Of a stretch of DNA of 64,000 nt, positions 26,333 through 35,655 are shown piece by piece. Both the position numbers and the translations under genes were made by a program. This DNA comes from CBDBZX01 sp965213645 (GTDB lineage: Bacteria > Deinococcota > Deinococci > Deinococcales > Trueperaceae), in NCBI GenBank assembly GCA_965213645.1, contig CBDBZX010000002.1:124001-188000 (forward strand). The letters are read 5' to 3'. The notes below the pieces were generated by a model. The model was not told where the DNA came from. It searched no databases and worked only from the letters and a program-made list of their open reading frames with translations. Positions within the stretch are counted from its first letter, which is position 1. Every line of letters starts with the position of its first letter.

Positions 26333-26564
26333 GACGGACCTCTCGAGCCGGATAGTTGATTGAAGGATGGCCTCAAGCCGCTCCACAAGCCCCGTCCACC
26401 ATACGAATGTATGAACTGAATAGTTGAAGTGAGACTAAGGGTACTCGTCGAAGTGGCGGGATGACTGTCATGAATCAGTGTCGTTATCAGCGCGTGAAAG
26501 CCCATCGTCATGTCAAAGCTACCCTACCGTTTTCCATAGTGAGCTTGTCTACGAAACCTTACAC

Positions 26565-26609
26565 GGCGTAATTTTACACGGTGCAACTTTATACGGTACA
26601 ACTTTACAC
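26565..26609 (+). repeat. Three tandem 15-base units, pentapeptide-repeat-like
   Basis: GGCGTAATTTTACAC, GGTGCAACTTTATAC and GGTACAACTTTACAC in a row. In one frame they encode L-H-G-V-I, L-H-G-A-T, L-Y-G-T-T, the x-L-x-G-A pattern of pentapeptide repeats. The surrounding open frame (26478-26669) has no ribosome site and is short, so this is either a small remnant or a chance tract. Confidence 0.4.
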
Positions 26610-26646
26610 AGCGCTCTATCAGATGGTTCTCGAAGCGCAACGTCAG

Positions 26647-27852
26647 CTACTCAGCGTGAGCGCGGATGAGGACGGCCTCGAGTTGCTTCGCCAGCTCATC
26701 ACGTGAAAAGCGCGTTTCGGCAAGTTGACGCGCGTTGCTGCCTGCTCGCGTGAGCCACGTTTGGTCTGCCAACTTTTCCAAAAGCCTCATCGCTGAATTC
26801 TCTACATCGTGAGGGTCTAAGACTAACCCCGCTCCACGCTCCTCTAAAAGCTCCGCTTGCCAGCCGCCGTAGTTGATCGCCACGGGCGTCCCTGAGGCGA
26901 GCGCGTCGAAGAACTTGTTGGCCGAGTTGACCCACATCTCTTTGAGGTCGATGAAGAGCGAGGTCGCTACAGTAGTCGCCGAAAGGATGGCGGGCATCTG
27001 CGCTTTGGGCACTTTGGAGAGCATGAAAAAGCTCTTGTCTAACACGCTTAGCTCCCGCGCCAAATCGCGAATCTTCGCCTCTTCCGGCCCGTTGCCGACG
27101 ACCAAAAAGCGCACCTCGGGGGCGCGTTCTTCAAGGGCAGCGGCGAGCCGCGCCAAGTAGCCGACGCCGTTGATGGCCCCGAGCGTGCCCGCGTAGAGGA
27201 CGAGCGGCTTATCACCCAACCAGGCGTGCGCAGCGCGAAATTCTTCCCCTCTCGAGGTGGGTACGTCAAAGAGGTCTAAGTCCGCGCTGTTGGGAATCAC
27301 CGAGACGCGCTCCGCTGGATAGCCCGTGCGCACGACGCCCGCTTTCATCCCCGACGAGAGCGCGACGATGTGCGCCGCGTTGCGGTAGGCGAAGCGCTCC
27401 AACCACCGCGCCGCCACGATCAGCGGCCAACCTCTAAGCGTGCCCATCGCAATGGGCAACTCGGGCCACAAATCGCGGACTTCAAAGACCATCGGAATAT
27501 TTTTACGCTTAGCGGCGTACACAGCGGGTAGCGCGATGGTGAGGGGCGTGCTGGTCGCAAAGACGAGGTCGCCCTCCAATCTCTCCGCTTGACGCGCTGC
27601 GTCCCACGCGAACTGAAAAAACGCCCTGATGCGCCCATAGGTGCTCAGCATGTTCGAGTAGGGCACGGGCAGCCAGTGGACATGAATGCCCGCCTCTTCA
27701 GTCTGGTACGCGCCCCTGTTGGCCTCTCTATCCGAGGTGATGAGGTGCACCTCGTGACCCCAGGCTACAAGGCGACGCGCCATCTCAAAGGAGCGGATGC
27801 TGCCCGGCATGGCGGGCGTGTGAAAGTATTGGTGCAGATAGATAATGCGCAT
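26647..27852 (-). CDS. Glycosyltransferase family 4 (WbuB-like)
   Basis: 401-residue GT-B enzyme. The N-terminal domain begins MRIIYLHQYFHTPAMPGSIR, and DLWPELPIAMG is typical of WbuB-type O-unit transferases. The C-terminal signature holds the UDP-sugar site (SANKFFDALASGTPVAINYG). It likely adds a sugar to an undecaprenyl-linked repeat unit. Confidence 0.88.
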   Translation of the reverse strand: MRIIYLHQYFHTPAMPGSIRSFEMARRLVAWGHEVHLITSDREANRGAYQTEEAGIHVHWLPVPYSNMLSTYGRIRAFFQFAWDAARQAERLEGDLVFATSTPLTIALPAVYAAKRKNIPMVFEVRDLWPELPIAMGTLRGWPLIVAARWLERFAYRNAAHIVALSSGMKAGVVRTGYPAERVSVIPNSADLDLFDVPTSRGEEFRAAHAWLGDKPLVLYAGTLGAINGVGYLARLAAALEERAPEVRFLVVGNGPEEAKIRDLARELSVLDKSFFMLSKVPKAQMPAILSATTVATSLFIDLKEMWVNSANKFFDALASGTPVAINYGGWQAELLEERGAGLVLDPHDVENSAMRLLEKLADQTWLTRAGSNARQLAETRFSRDELAKQLEAVLIRAHAE

Positions 27853-28231
27853 AATTAGATTGGTTTAACAACCCTTCTTGATCTCAGGCTAGTCTTAAAA
27901 CGATCCGCTAGAAACCATCTAAATCCGACCATGCTGCTAAGAGAGTGAGAACTGCCCCAACGAATCCTAACCCGACGAAAGGGTGAGACGCTGCTGATAA
28001 CTTCTCAAAAGGTCTCAAGACACAAAGAAAGCAAAATATAGAGGTCGCGTAGTAGCTTTAGTGACGCTTAGAGTATGCGTGCTGCAACTAAAAACATAGA
28101 GGCTCGAGGATACATGTCGCGCGACTCAATCTGTCAGGTTGCCCTTTTATGAAAGGTGTGAAGCACTTTATAATGCGGCAAGTGGAGCAAGTTGGCTTGA
28201 TATGGTGTAGGTTGTGTGGAGGATGTTAAAG
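27853..28231. other. Intergenic region with a -10 box
   Basis: No gene is seen. A perfect TATAAT lies at 28169-28174 (plus strand), about 58 bases before the TPR gene's ATG, giving a leader of about 50 bases. No good -35 was found. Confidence 0.5.
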
Positions 28232-29221
28232 ATGGATACCAAATTAGATAAGACGTCGCGTAAATATGGTAGAGCCGGGCGCACGCAGCGCCTAGCGCTT
28301 AACGTTTGCCTAACGCTAAGCCTGGCGCTAGGCTGCGCAGCGGCGTTCGCTCAGATCAGTGCGCCGCTCTCGCAAGAGGCGAGGGCCGCCCTAGACCGCG
28401 CTCAGGCGACGGCGGCTGAAGCCCTGCAAACCTACGAAACTTACCGCCCTGACCAACCGCTCTTTAGAGAAGCGGTGCGCTATGGGCGCGAAGCGGCGCA
28501 GCTTGCGCCCGGCAGTCCCGAGCCGCTGCGCCTTCTAGCCGAGGTCTACAGCGTGACCGACTTTTACGGTCCGGCCTTCCAAAATTGGCAAGCCTACTTG
28601 GAGGCGGGCGGCACGCTGACGCGCGGCATGAGGGAGCAAGCCCTCGAGGTCGGCACGCAGCTCGCCTACGAGCGTTACAGCCGGGGCGATAAAGACGAGG
28701 CGCTGCGCGTATATCAAGAGGTCATCGACCTCGTGCCCGACGACCCCGAAGCGTACGTGTGGGCCGGGCGCATCCTCCTAGAAACGGGCCGCCCCGACCA
28801 AGCCATTGCCTACTGGCAAGAGGTCACGGCGCTCCGCCCTAACGACCCCAGCGCCGAGTATTTCTTGGGCTTAGCGCAGGAAAGAGCGCAGTACGGTACG
28901 CAGGCCGTGACCGCCTTTAGAGAAGGGGTCAGTCTCTACGAAGAGGGCAATACGAGGGCGGCCCGCGAACAGTTTGCGCGGGCGACGAGCCTCAACGACG
29001 ACTACCCCGCAGCGTGGGCCTACTTGGGGCGCACCGCGTTTGAGTCGGAGAACTACGCCGCCGCCGAGACCTTTTATCAGAACGCCTCGCAGCTCGAGCC
29101 GAATAATCAAACCTACCGCTACTTCTATGAGGAGTCACAGCGGCGGCAGGGCGAGCAGAGCGCAGCCGAGGATGAGCAAGACCAGAACGAGCAACCGTTC
29201 AGGGAAGAGAGTGGAAATTAG
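28232..29221 (+). CDS. Exported tetratricopeptide-repeat protein
   Basis: 329 residues with a signal peptide (LALNVCLTLSLALGCAAAFA, cut before QISAP) and at least five TPR-like helical repeats, e.g. AVRYGREAAQLAPGSPEPLR, ALRVYQEVIDLVPDDPEAYV and NYAAAETFYQNASQLEPN. The C-terminal tail is acidic and glutamine-rich. TPR proteins in envelope loci are scaffolds. ATG 28232 is preferred because GGAGG lies 10 bases upstream; the earlier GTG and ATG are too close to that site. A palindrome overlaps its stop codon. Confidence 0.82.
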   Translation: MDTKLDKTSRKYGRAGRTQRLALNVCLTLSLALGCAAAFAQISAPLSQEARAALDRAQATAAEALQTYETYRPDQPLFREAVRYGREAAQLAPGSPEPLRLLAEVYSVTDFYGPAFQNWQAYLEAGGTLTRGMREQALEVGTQLAYERYSRGDKDEALRVYQEVIDLVPDDPEAYVWAGRILLETGRPDQAIAYWQEVTALRPNDPSAEYFLGLAQERAQYGTQAVTAFREGVSLYEEGNTRAAREQFARATSLNDDYPAAWAYLGRTAFESENYAAAETFYQNASQLEPNNQTYRYFYEESQRRQGEQSAAEDEQDQNEQPFREESGN

Positions 29222-29242
29222 ACCGCTCGAGCGGTCTAATTT
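29215..29242 (+). terminator. Perfect 28-bp palindrome over the TPR stop codon
   Basis: AAATTAGACCGCTC joined to its reverse complement, ending in ATTT. It covers the TAG stop and is a likely terminator, though without a long T run. Confidence 0.6.
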
Positions 29243-29255
29243 AGAGGGCGCGAAC

Positions 29256-29284
29256 GTAGAGGCGGGTTTCAAACCCGCCTCTAC
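29256..29284. repeat. 29-bp palindromic repeat GTAGAGGCGGGTTT.AAACCCGCCTCTAC
   Basis: Perfect palindrome around a single C. Half of a related word (GAGTTTCAAACCCGCCCC) lies near 7062. The type is common in many bacterial genomes. Confidence 0.75.
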
Positions 29285-29325
29285 CGCGTTACTGCGCTCT
29301 CCACCACTATTGATTGCGCCACTAT

Positions 29326-30504
29326 TCACGAACCCTTTCGACTCTCCTCAAACCAAACCTCTAACCACTCATCTTCAAAACGGTGCTCACGCATCTGGTA
29401 ATACGCGAGAAAGCGCGGCAAAACCATGTGACGTCGCCGTTTGCCGACCCGGATAAGGAGCGCGTCACCCATCTGCTCAACCTCGGGCGTTTCGTCCAGC
29501 AGGGGCAAGTGGAGGGTTAAGCGGTAGCGCCCGCGCTCCTCTGTAAGACGGTACGGGCGCTCGTGGTGGAGCGTCTGAACCGGGTCAACCTCGCCCCACA
29601 ATTCTGCGCCGATGCGCTCCAAGAGGTCAAGCCCGAAGACCTCACGGCCTAGGTGCGGCACACGGAAGGTCGGCAAGGGCGCGAAGGTCGCCTCGATCTC
29701 CTCTAAATGCGCCGCTTGCGCCTCCAAGTAAGGCGCGAAGACCTCGTCTTTGATAGGTGGCAAGATGCGGTTGGTGATGACGGCGTCCACCAGGTAGCCG
29801 TAAAGCTGCAGGTACGTGTAGGTGCGTTGCGCCTCGCGAATCACCATGCGCTCAGGGTTGGTGACGAGACGAATCGAGCTGACCTCGGGGTCGCTCACCA
29901 CTTCGCGGATGCGCTCTAAGCGGGTGAAGAGGTCGTCCAACTCGCGGTAGCCCTCGTCCAGCGGAATCCCTGTCGTGAAGCGCGTCATCATGCCAAAGGA
30001 CTGAAAGGCCATCTTCTGCATCGGCAGCGCCTTGGTGAGCCACCACTGGGTGACTTGAGGGAGCGTCAAGAGGGTCAGGGTTTCGCCGGTCGGGGCGCTG
30101 TCCACCACGATGAGGTCGAAGGTACCCTCGCGGTAGAACTGCTCGAGCCATAAAAACGCCGACGCCTCCTCCATGCCTGGCAGCGCGGCCAGCTCCTCCG
30201 CTTCGACCCGTCCCACGCCCTGCCACTTGAAAACTGTAAGAAGCAGCTCACGGACGCTGCCGTAGTGCTTTTTCATCGAGTAGTACACGTCGAGTTCTTG
30301 AGCGAAGAGGTTCGGGTGCACCTCTTCGGGCTCGGGCCCCAAAGGTCTGGCAAGTGCGTCCGCTAAGCTGTGCACAGGGTCTACCGATAAAACGAGCGTT
30401 TTGTAGCCTCTCTGCGCCGCTCTAAGCGCAGTGGCCGCCGCGACGGTCGTTTTGCCGACGCCACCTTTGCCCGTGAAAAGAAGCAGGCGGGTGCGTTCAG
30501 CCAT
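29326..30504 (-). CDS. Get3/ArsA-type ATPase with HSP20-like C-terminal domain
   Basis: 392 residues. The deviant Walker A GKGGVGKTT is near residue 13, switch I is DPVHSLADAL, switch II and the A-loop are in DSAPTGETLTLL. After about residue 320 comes a compact HSP20-like domain (YRLTLHLPLLDETPEVEQMG and so on), as in ArsA-like proteins of cyanobacteria and actinobacteria. Cytoplasmic targeting or chaperone function is inferred from the family; no arsenic genes are nearby. ATG 30504 has AGAGG upstream. Confidence 0.88.
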   Translation of the reverse strand: MAERTRLLLFTGKGGVGKTTVAAATALRAAQRGYKTLVLSVDPVHSLADALARPLGPEPEEVHPNLFAQELDVYYSMKKHYGSVRELLLTVFKWQGVGRVEAEELAALPGMEEASAFLWLEQFYREGTFDLIVVDSAPTGETLTLLTLPQVTQWWLTKALPMQKMAFQSFGMMTRFTTGIPLDEGYRELDDLFTRLERIREVVSDPEVSSIRLVTNPERMVIREAQRTYTYLQLYGYLVDAVITNRILPPIKDEVFAPYLEAQAAHLEEIEATFAPLPTFRVPHLGREVFGLDLLERIGAELWGEVDPVQTLHHERPYRLTEERGRYRLTLHLPLLDETPEVEQMGDALLIRVGKRRRHMVLPRFLAYYQMREHRFEDEWLEVWFEESRKGS

Positions 30505-30803
30505 CACGCAACCTCTCACCCTGTTGATCTGTCCATATGCGTCGTCCAACGTTAAAACTGAACCCTGTAGAACTAAACTTCGTTGCTCGACATTCGAGCG
30601 TTATCCTAGAAAGCGACACTTCGCCAGTATGAAGCTGAGCCAGAGATGAGATTTGGGATAGCTTTACACTGTTGAGGGGCTCGCCAACGGCTGGCTTCGT
30701 TAATGATATCTTTGGTTGCGCCACTTTGAAGCTATTGCTCTGCTATTTCTATAAGGTTAGCTCGCTTCGGCTAAAGTGCTGTAACTTGAAATCTCGTCTG
30801 ATC
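30505..30803. other. Intergenic region, no supported gene
   Basis: Lower GC than neighbours. An open frame at 30497-30724 on the minus strand overlaps the ATPase start and lacks a ribosome site; I do not support it. Confidence 0.4.
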
Positions 30804-32030
30804 TCACGACGAGGACAGCGCCTCTAAAAGTGCCTCTTCGAAAGCGTGAGGGGACGCGCCCACCGCGAACGCTGCGGCTCTCGCGGGGCCTGCCTCGCTC
30901 AGCGCCTGTAACCGCGCGGGGTCGCACAGCAGCGCGTGGATACCTCCTACTAAAGCGTCTGAACTCTCGCTCTCAACCAGCACGCCGTAGCGCCCGTCCT
31001 CCAAGACCTCGGCGGGACCGCTCGGGCAGTCCGTCGCGACAACGGGCGTGCCCACCGCCAACGCCTCGGCGATGACGCGGCAGAAGCCTTCGTAGCGCGA
31101 ACTCGAGACAAACACCGCCGCCCCCTTAACCCAGGGGTAAGGATTGTCCACGAAGCCCGGCATCATCACGTGTTCTGCCACGCCGAGTCGCGCCGCTAAA
31201 CGCTCTAACTCTGCTTTCTGCTTACCGTCGCCCAAAATGACGAGTGTGTGCTCACAGCCCTTTTGCCTCAGCGCCGCGTACGCCCGAATCAAGAGGTCAA
31301 AACCCTTTTGAAAGCTGAGCCGACCGACTGCGACGATGTAGGGCTGCGGCGGCAACTCGGCGCGGCGCGCTGCCGCCGCCCGAATTGCTTCAACTTCGAT
31401 GAGGTTGTACGCGGTTGTGACCCGCCGCTCTAAAGCGGGCACGAGTCGCTCCACGCTCGCTCTAACCCCTTCAGATACGGCGACCGCGCCCGTGAGGAGC
31501 GGATAGAGGCGTTTGACGAGGATGCGGTGGACGTTGGGCATCTGCTCTAAGTGATCGGGCAGCGAGTTTTGCACCAAACCCAAGACGGGTTTACCGGTGA
31601 GTTTGGCGGCGAGCAGCGCGAAGTAGGTCGAGGACGCCTCCTGTGCGCCGACTAAGATATCCGCGCGACGCGCCGCGCTGAAAAGCTGACGTAGCCATAA
31701 GGGGGAGCGGTGCGGCCAGGTGCGGTGCGGCGCTAGACCGTAGACCACCTGAACGCCCTCTAAAAGGGGTTGCCAATACTGTGACTCTTTGGGATGCTCG
31801 GCTAAAAATAGCACGGGCTCAAAGTGCGCTTTCTCCAGATGCCTCATCGTGCTGAGGACGCTCAGCACTGCGCCGTTTTTGTTGAGCTTGGTCAGGACGA
31901 ACAGCACGCGCACCCGCTTTTCGGGTAGGTCCTTTTCGGGCGTGTTCCCGGCGTTAGGCCCGGTAGCGAGAGACGCGGACACGGCTTTAACGGTGTCGGG
32001 GTGTCGGTGTGGAGTGTTCAGATAGGTCAT
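30804..32030 (-). CDS. Glycosyltransferase family 4, paralogue of the 22394 enzyme
   Basis: 408 residues. The first 38 or so residues are a low-complexity polar extension, then the GT-B fold begins VRVLFVLTKLNKNGAVLS. C-terminal GT4 signatures are nearly identical to those of the protein at 22394-23524: YIVAVGRLSFQKGFDLLIR and SSSRYEGFCRVIAEALAVGT and CPSGPAEVLEDGRYGVLVE. The first in-frame ATG is used although an internal start would remove the extension. No Shine-Dalgarno could be confirmed. Confidence 0.88.
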   Translation of the reverse strand: MTYLNTPHRHPDTVKAVSASLATGPNAGNTPEKDLPEKRVRVLFVLTKLNKNGAVLSVLSTMRHLEKAHFEPVLFLAEHPKESQYWQPLLEGVQVVYGLAPHRTWPHRSPLWLRQLFSAARRADILVGAQEASSTYFALLAAKLTGKPVLGLVQNSLPDHLEQMPNVHRILVKRLYPLLTGAVAVSEGVRASVERLVPALERRVTTAYNLIEVEAIRAAAARRAELPPQPYIVAVGRLSFQKGFDLLIRAYAALRQKGCEHTLVILGDGKQKAELERLAARLGVAEHVMMPGFVDNPYPWVKGAAVFVSSSRYEGFCRVIAEALAVGTPVVATDCPSGPAEVLEDGRYGVLVESESSDALVGGIHALLCDPARLQALSEAGPARAAAFAVGASPHAFEEALLEALSSS

Positions 32031-32887
32031 TTAGAGTTAAGTAGCGTCCCTGCTGGTACGAATGGCTCTCTGTGAAGCGCCGCCCTGGTGCCCCGACGAA
32101 AATACGAATAAAACCTACCCCCAAAGTCATGATCTTTGACGTCCGATATCAGCGGAGCACGTGTGCGAGTCGATACGGTGAGCTAAGACGAGCTAAACTG
32201 TACGTGTGGCGCTCTAGCGTGAGCGCTCGACTACCCTTCAAGGTAGCATACAGGAAACGCAAACACATGTGCTTGTAACCGTTATGCGAGGCTGACGCAC
32301 CTTAATCAAAAACATATAAACACGTTTGCACTGATAAAGCTGCCAGTTGACCGTGCTACGCACCGTTTTGCTTTCGGTTCCAAAGTTCGAAGAGGTAATT
32401 TTAAGCCGATTGAAGAACTATCTTCATGTTCATCAAAGCGGGAAAAACTTGAGGTTAGCGTCTACCGCGCTGTTCTTAATTCCTACAATTTTGATGCGTC
32501 AGCCCTGACCATTATGCGGCTAAAGAACATGCGCTGTAAAATTTTTGACAGTCTGCTGCGACCTAAAGTGCTTGCGCGTGCCCTTGTTGCGGCGAGAAGC
32601 ACGTCTCTCGCGATTTTGAAGAGGTGAAATTTACCCCAACGCGCCTTCAGTGAGTTGTTGTAGGTTCATCTCCTGAGCGTTGACACGTTATACTCGCTAA
32701 CGTATGTTGCTTAGCGCTCATTATAGCAACGCGCTACTTGCATAGACGCCGTGTCACTTCAATTATGCCCCTTTGCTACGCAGCGCCGTTTAAGTGTGTT
32801 CCTGCTTAGTAGCGGCATACCGCAACGTTTATTCGCGTAGTATTCAGTCAATTGATTACGTAATTCTGAACGTAGGTTGGAGAGAGT
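32031..32887. other. Long intergenic region of about 850 bases
   Basis: No supported gene. The composition is AT-richer than neighbouring genes and codon bias is absent in all frames. It contains short inverted words (CTACCCTTCAAGGTAG near 32230) and an early TGTAACCGTTATG that loosely recalls the LacI-type operator. It could be decayed sequence and holds the promoter of the downstream GT2 gene, which I could not place. Confidence 0.5.
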
Positions 32888-33877
32888 ATGGACGAACTGT
32901 TACCACTTTTATCAGCGAGCGTCTCGCCGGGTACTTCAACTCCGCCGCCTTCCGTCGGCGCGTCGCCCGAGTTATCCTCACATAGCATAGAGGGTTCCCC
33001 TAGCGTTTCTATCGTTATTCCAGTCTACAACGAGCTAGGAGCGCTCGAGCAGACTGTTCAAGAGGTCAGCCGCTACATGGACGAGTCCGGTCTGACCTAC
33101 GAGGTCATCTTGGTGGACGACGGTTCCACCGACGGCACGGGCGAACTGATGGCTCGTATTTCAATGCCCAATGTCAAAACCATCAAGCACGAGGTCAACC
33201 AAGGCTACGGCGCAGCCCTCAAAACGGGCCTCAAAAACGCCCAGTACGACCTCATGGCGATCACCGACGCCGACGGTACCTACCCCAACGAGCGGCTCCC
33301 CGAACTCGTTCAAGCGCTCGGCGACGACGATATGTTAGTCGGAGCACGAACCGGGCAGAATGTCCAGATTCCCGCGATTCGCAAGCCCGCCAAACGCGCC
33401 CTTAACGAACTCGCGAATTACCTCTCGGATACCCAAATCCCCGACCTCAACTCGGGGCTGCGCGTGATGCGCAAAGCCACCGTCAAGAAGTTCATGCACA
33501 TCCTCCCCGACAGCTTCTCCTTTACGACCACCATCACGCTCGCCATGCTTTCAGACGGCTACAACGTCAAGTACGTGCCGATTGACTACTACCACCGCGC
33601 GGGCGACTCTAAAATCCACCCTATCAAGGACACGGTACGCTTCACCCAACTCGTCGTGCGCACAGTCATGTACTTCAACCCGCTCAGAGTCTTCGTACCA
33701 ATTAGCTTAGCGCTCTTCTTGGCGAGCTTTCTCGTCTTGGTGTACCGCTTGTTTACTGGCGAAGGGCTCTTGGTGCTAGGCATCATCCTCTTCGTGTCGG
33801 CGATTCAGGTCTTGACCACGGGGATGCTCGCCGACTTGATCGATAAGACAAATGCTAGACACAGGGAGCCGAGATAA
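32888..33877 (+). CDS. Glycosyltransferase family 2, dolichyl-phosphate-mannose-synthase-like, membrane-anchored
   Basis: 329 residues. GT-A fold with SIVIPVYNELGALEQTV near residue 42, LVDDGSTDGTGEL near 78, DADGTYPNERLPELVQAL (DxD) near 127 and a C-terminal pair of hydrophobic helices (VFVPISLALFLASFLVLVY and LLVLGIILFVSAIQVLTT). It likely loads a sugar onto polyprenyl phosphate. The stop and the next gene's ATG overlap (TAATG), so the next protein is coupled to it. Confidence 0.9.
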   Translation: MDELLPLLSASVSPGTSTPPPSVGASPELSSHSIEGSPSVSIVIPVYNELGALEQTVQEVSRYMDESGLTYEVILVDDGSTDGTGELMARISMPNVKTIKHEVNQGYGAALKTGLKNAQYDLMAITDADGTYPNERLPELVQALGDDDMLVGARTGQNVQIPAIRKPAKRALNELANYLSDTQIPDLNSGLRVMRKATVKKFMHILPDSFSFTTTITLAMLSDGYNVKYVPIDYYHRAGDSKIHPIKDTVRFTQLVVRTVMYFNPLRVFVPISLALFLASFLVLVYRLFTGEGLLVLGIILFVSAIQVLTTGMLADLIDKTNARHREPR

Positions 33878-35631
33878 TGGCGGATATTGCAACGAAGAAC
33901 GAGCAACGTACAGATAAAAGTGCTAAAAACCTCAGGGACACCTACGCGCATAAAGCCTTGGGGCAGATTCCCAGGATTTTAAGCAACCAAGACCGCACGC
34001 CGACCTCGCCGACGTACGGCTGCTTGCACCGTGACTACTGGTTGGACAAGACCTCGGACTTCCCCGACGCCGTGCGTCAATTCGCCGTGCACGCGCTGGC
34101 ACTCGTCTACAAATTTGACATGCCCGGCAATAGCTATTACCAGAACGAAAAGGTGCGCGACTGGACGGTCGCGGGTCTCAGCTTTTGGGCGGACATCCAG
34201 CACAAGGACGGCTCCTTTGACGAGTTCTATCCTTATGAGCGCGGCTGGGTCGGTCCGACCGCGTTTACAACCTACACGACCATCGAAGCGCTGAACATCC
34301 TCGGCGACGAAGTCCCAAAAGAGGTGCGCGACAAGGTTGTGAGCGCAGTTAGAAAAGCGGCGCACTTTATCGCGGCAGGTGAGTCCGAAGAGGACCACTT
34401 AGCGAACCACCACGCGATGGCGTGCTTGGCGGTGTGGAAGTCGTATGAGCTACTGGGCGACGAGGCACTTAAAAAAGGCTTCGAAAAGGTCTGGAAGGAC
34501 TTTTTAAGCTATCACACCGACGAGGGCTGGTCGGTGGAGTACGACGGCATCGACCCCGGCTACCTCTCGGCGACGGTCTCCTTTCTAGCCAAAATCTATC
34601 AGACGAACCCCGACCCTAGACTTTTAGAGGTCATGAAGGCTTCGGTGGAGAAGTGCAGCTACTTCGCCTATCCGAACGGCTTCTACGCGGGCAGCATGGG
34701 CAGCCGCAACACGCTGCACTTCTACTGCCACGGCTTTGAAGTCATGGCGGACGAGATACCTTTAGCGGGCTCCGTTGCCGAGCACCTCTTAGGCGGACTC
34801 GCCGAGGATAAGCTCGTGCCGCCCGAAATTATCTCGGATAGATACTTGGTCTACCGCGTGCCGGAATTCTTGCTCTCCTACTTAGACTACGCCCAAAAAC
34901 CGGACGACAGGCCCGCGCTACCTTTCGAGCGCGAGCCCTTTACCGAGTTCTTTCCGGGCTGTAGGGTTTACGTCAAGAACGCGCCCAACTACTACGCCCT
35001 CGCCAACCTCGCCAAAGGAGGCGTGCTCAAGGTCTTTGACAGGTCGGGCGAAGACGCCAAGGGCGAGCTTATCTTCAACGACTGCGGGCTCATCGGTCAG
35101 GTGGAAGAGGGTAAGACCTTTACGAGCCAGTGGATCGACCCGAGTTTCGAGGTGCAGCAGGATGACTCGAGCTTTCAAATCTCAGGCAACGCACAGTGGG
35201 TTCCGTCGCACAAGGTCTTTAACCTCACCAAGAATTTAGCCTTTCGCGGTGTGCTCCTCCTTACAGGCTGGTCGCCCAAGCTCTCGCACCTCTTAAAAGG
35301 GCAGATTCGCAAGACGCTCATGCTGGGGCAGCGGCCTGCGCCCTTGACCTTTCGGCGGCGGGTGACGTTTGCAGATAAAGAGGTTAAGCTCGAGGACACC
35401 CTCACCTTGACCGGCGAGCTGAAGATCACCTCGCTCTCCTTGGGCGACGAGTTTTTTGTGCGCTACGTGCCGCAGTCGCGCTACTTTCAAAGCCAGGAGT
35501 TGGGCGTGTCGGGCGTGACGCTTTCGAACGAACAGTTGGAGCAGCTCAGCCGCGAGCGCACGCTGAGCGTAGAGCGCACCGTTTCGCTCAAAGACTCAGA
35601 AGCGCAGCAAGAGGTCAGCTCCGGTGCGTAA
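33877..35631 (+). CDS. Alpha/alpha-toroid protein of glycan loci, function unknown
   Basis: 584 residues. The first ~300 form repeated helix pairs with aromatic and acidic patches (YGCLHRDYWLDKTSDFPDA, QHKDGSFDEFYPYE, ANHHAMACLAVWKSY, SVEYDGIDPGYLSATVSFLA), reminiscent of heparinase-like/terpenoid-toroid folds. The C-terminal ~250 are beta-rich (HFYCHGFEVM, GKTFTSQWIDPSFEV). No signal peptide, so it would be cytoplasmic unless moved otherwise. It is co-translated with the GT2 gene and followed by an AglD-like membrane protein. I can state fold type only. Confidence 0.6.
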   Translation: MADIATKNEQRTDKSAKNLRDTYAHKALGQIPRILSNQDRTPTSPTYGCLHRDYWLDKTSDFPDAVRQFAVHALALVYKFDMPGNSYYQNEKVRDWTVAGLSFWADIQHKDGSFDEFYPYERGWVGPTAFTTYTTIEALNILGDEVPKEVRDKVVSAVRKAAHFIAAGESEEDHLANHHAMACLAVWKSYELLGDEALKKGFEKVWKDFLSYHTDEGWSVEYDGIDPGYLSATVSFLAKIYQTNPDPRLLEVMKASVEKCSYFAYPNGFYAGSMGSRNTLHFYCHGFEVMADEIPLAGSVAEHLLGGLAEDKLVPPEIISDRYLVYRVPEFLLSYLDYAQKPDDRPALPFEREPFTEFFPGCRVYVKNAPNYYALANLAKGGVLKVFDRSGEDAKGELIFNDCGLIGQVEEGKTFTSQWIDPSFEVQQDDSSFQISGNAQWVPSHKVFNLTKNLAFRGVLLLTGWSPKLSHLLKGQIRKTLMLGQRPAPLTFRRRVTFADKEVKLEDTLTLTGELKITSLSLGDEFFVRYVPQSRYFQSQELGVSGVTLSNEQLEQLSRERTLSVERTVSLKDSEAQQEVSSGA

Positions 35632-35655
35632 TGCTATAAGCCTAGTAGGAACAGC

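Noticed and set aside
26478..26669. Small plus-strand gene with pentapeptide-like repeats
   Set aside because: Only three units, no ribosome site; kept as a repeat feature and a finding, not as a gene.
30497..30724. Minus-strand open frame of 75 codons
   Set aside because: No ribosome site, overlaps the start of the Get3/ArsA gene, and codon use is random.
32031..32887. Hidden RNA gene or transposase remnant
   Set aside because: No tRNA-like folds or conserved protein words could be seen by eye; an Infernal or protein search would be needed.
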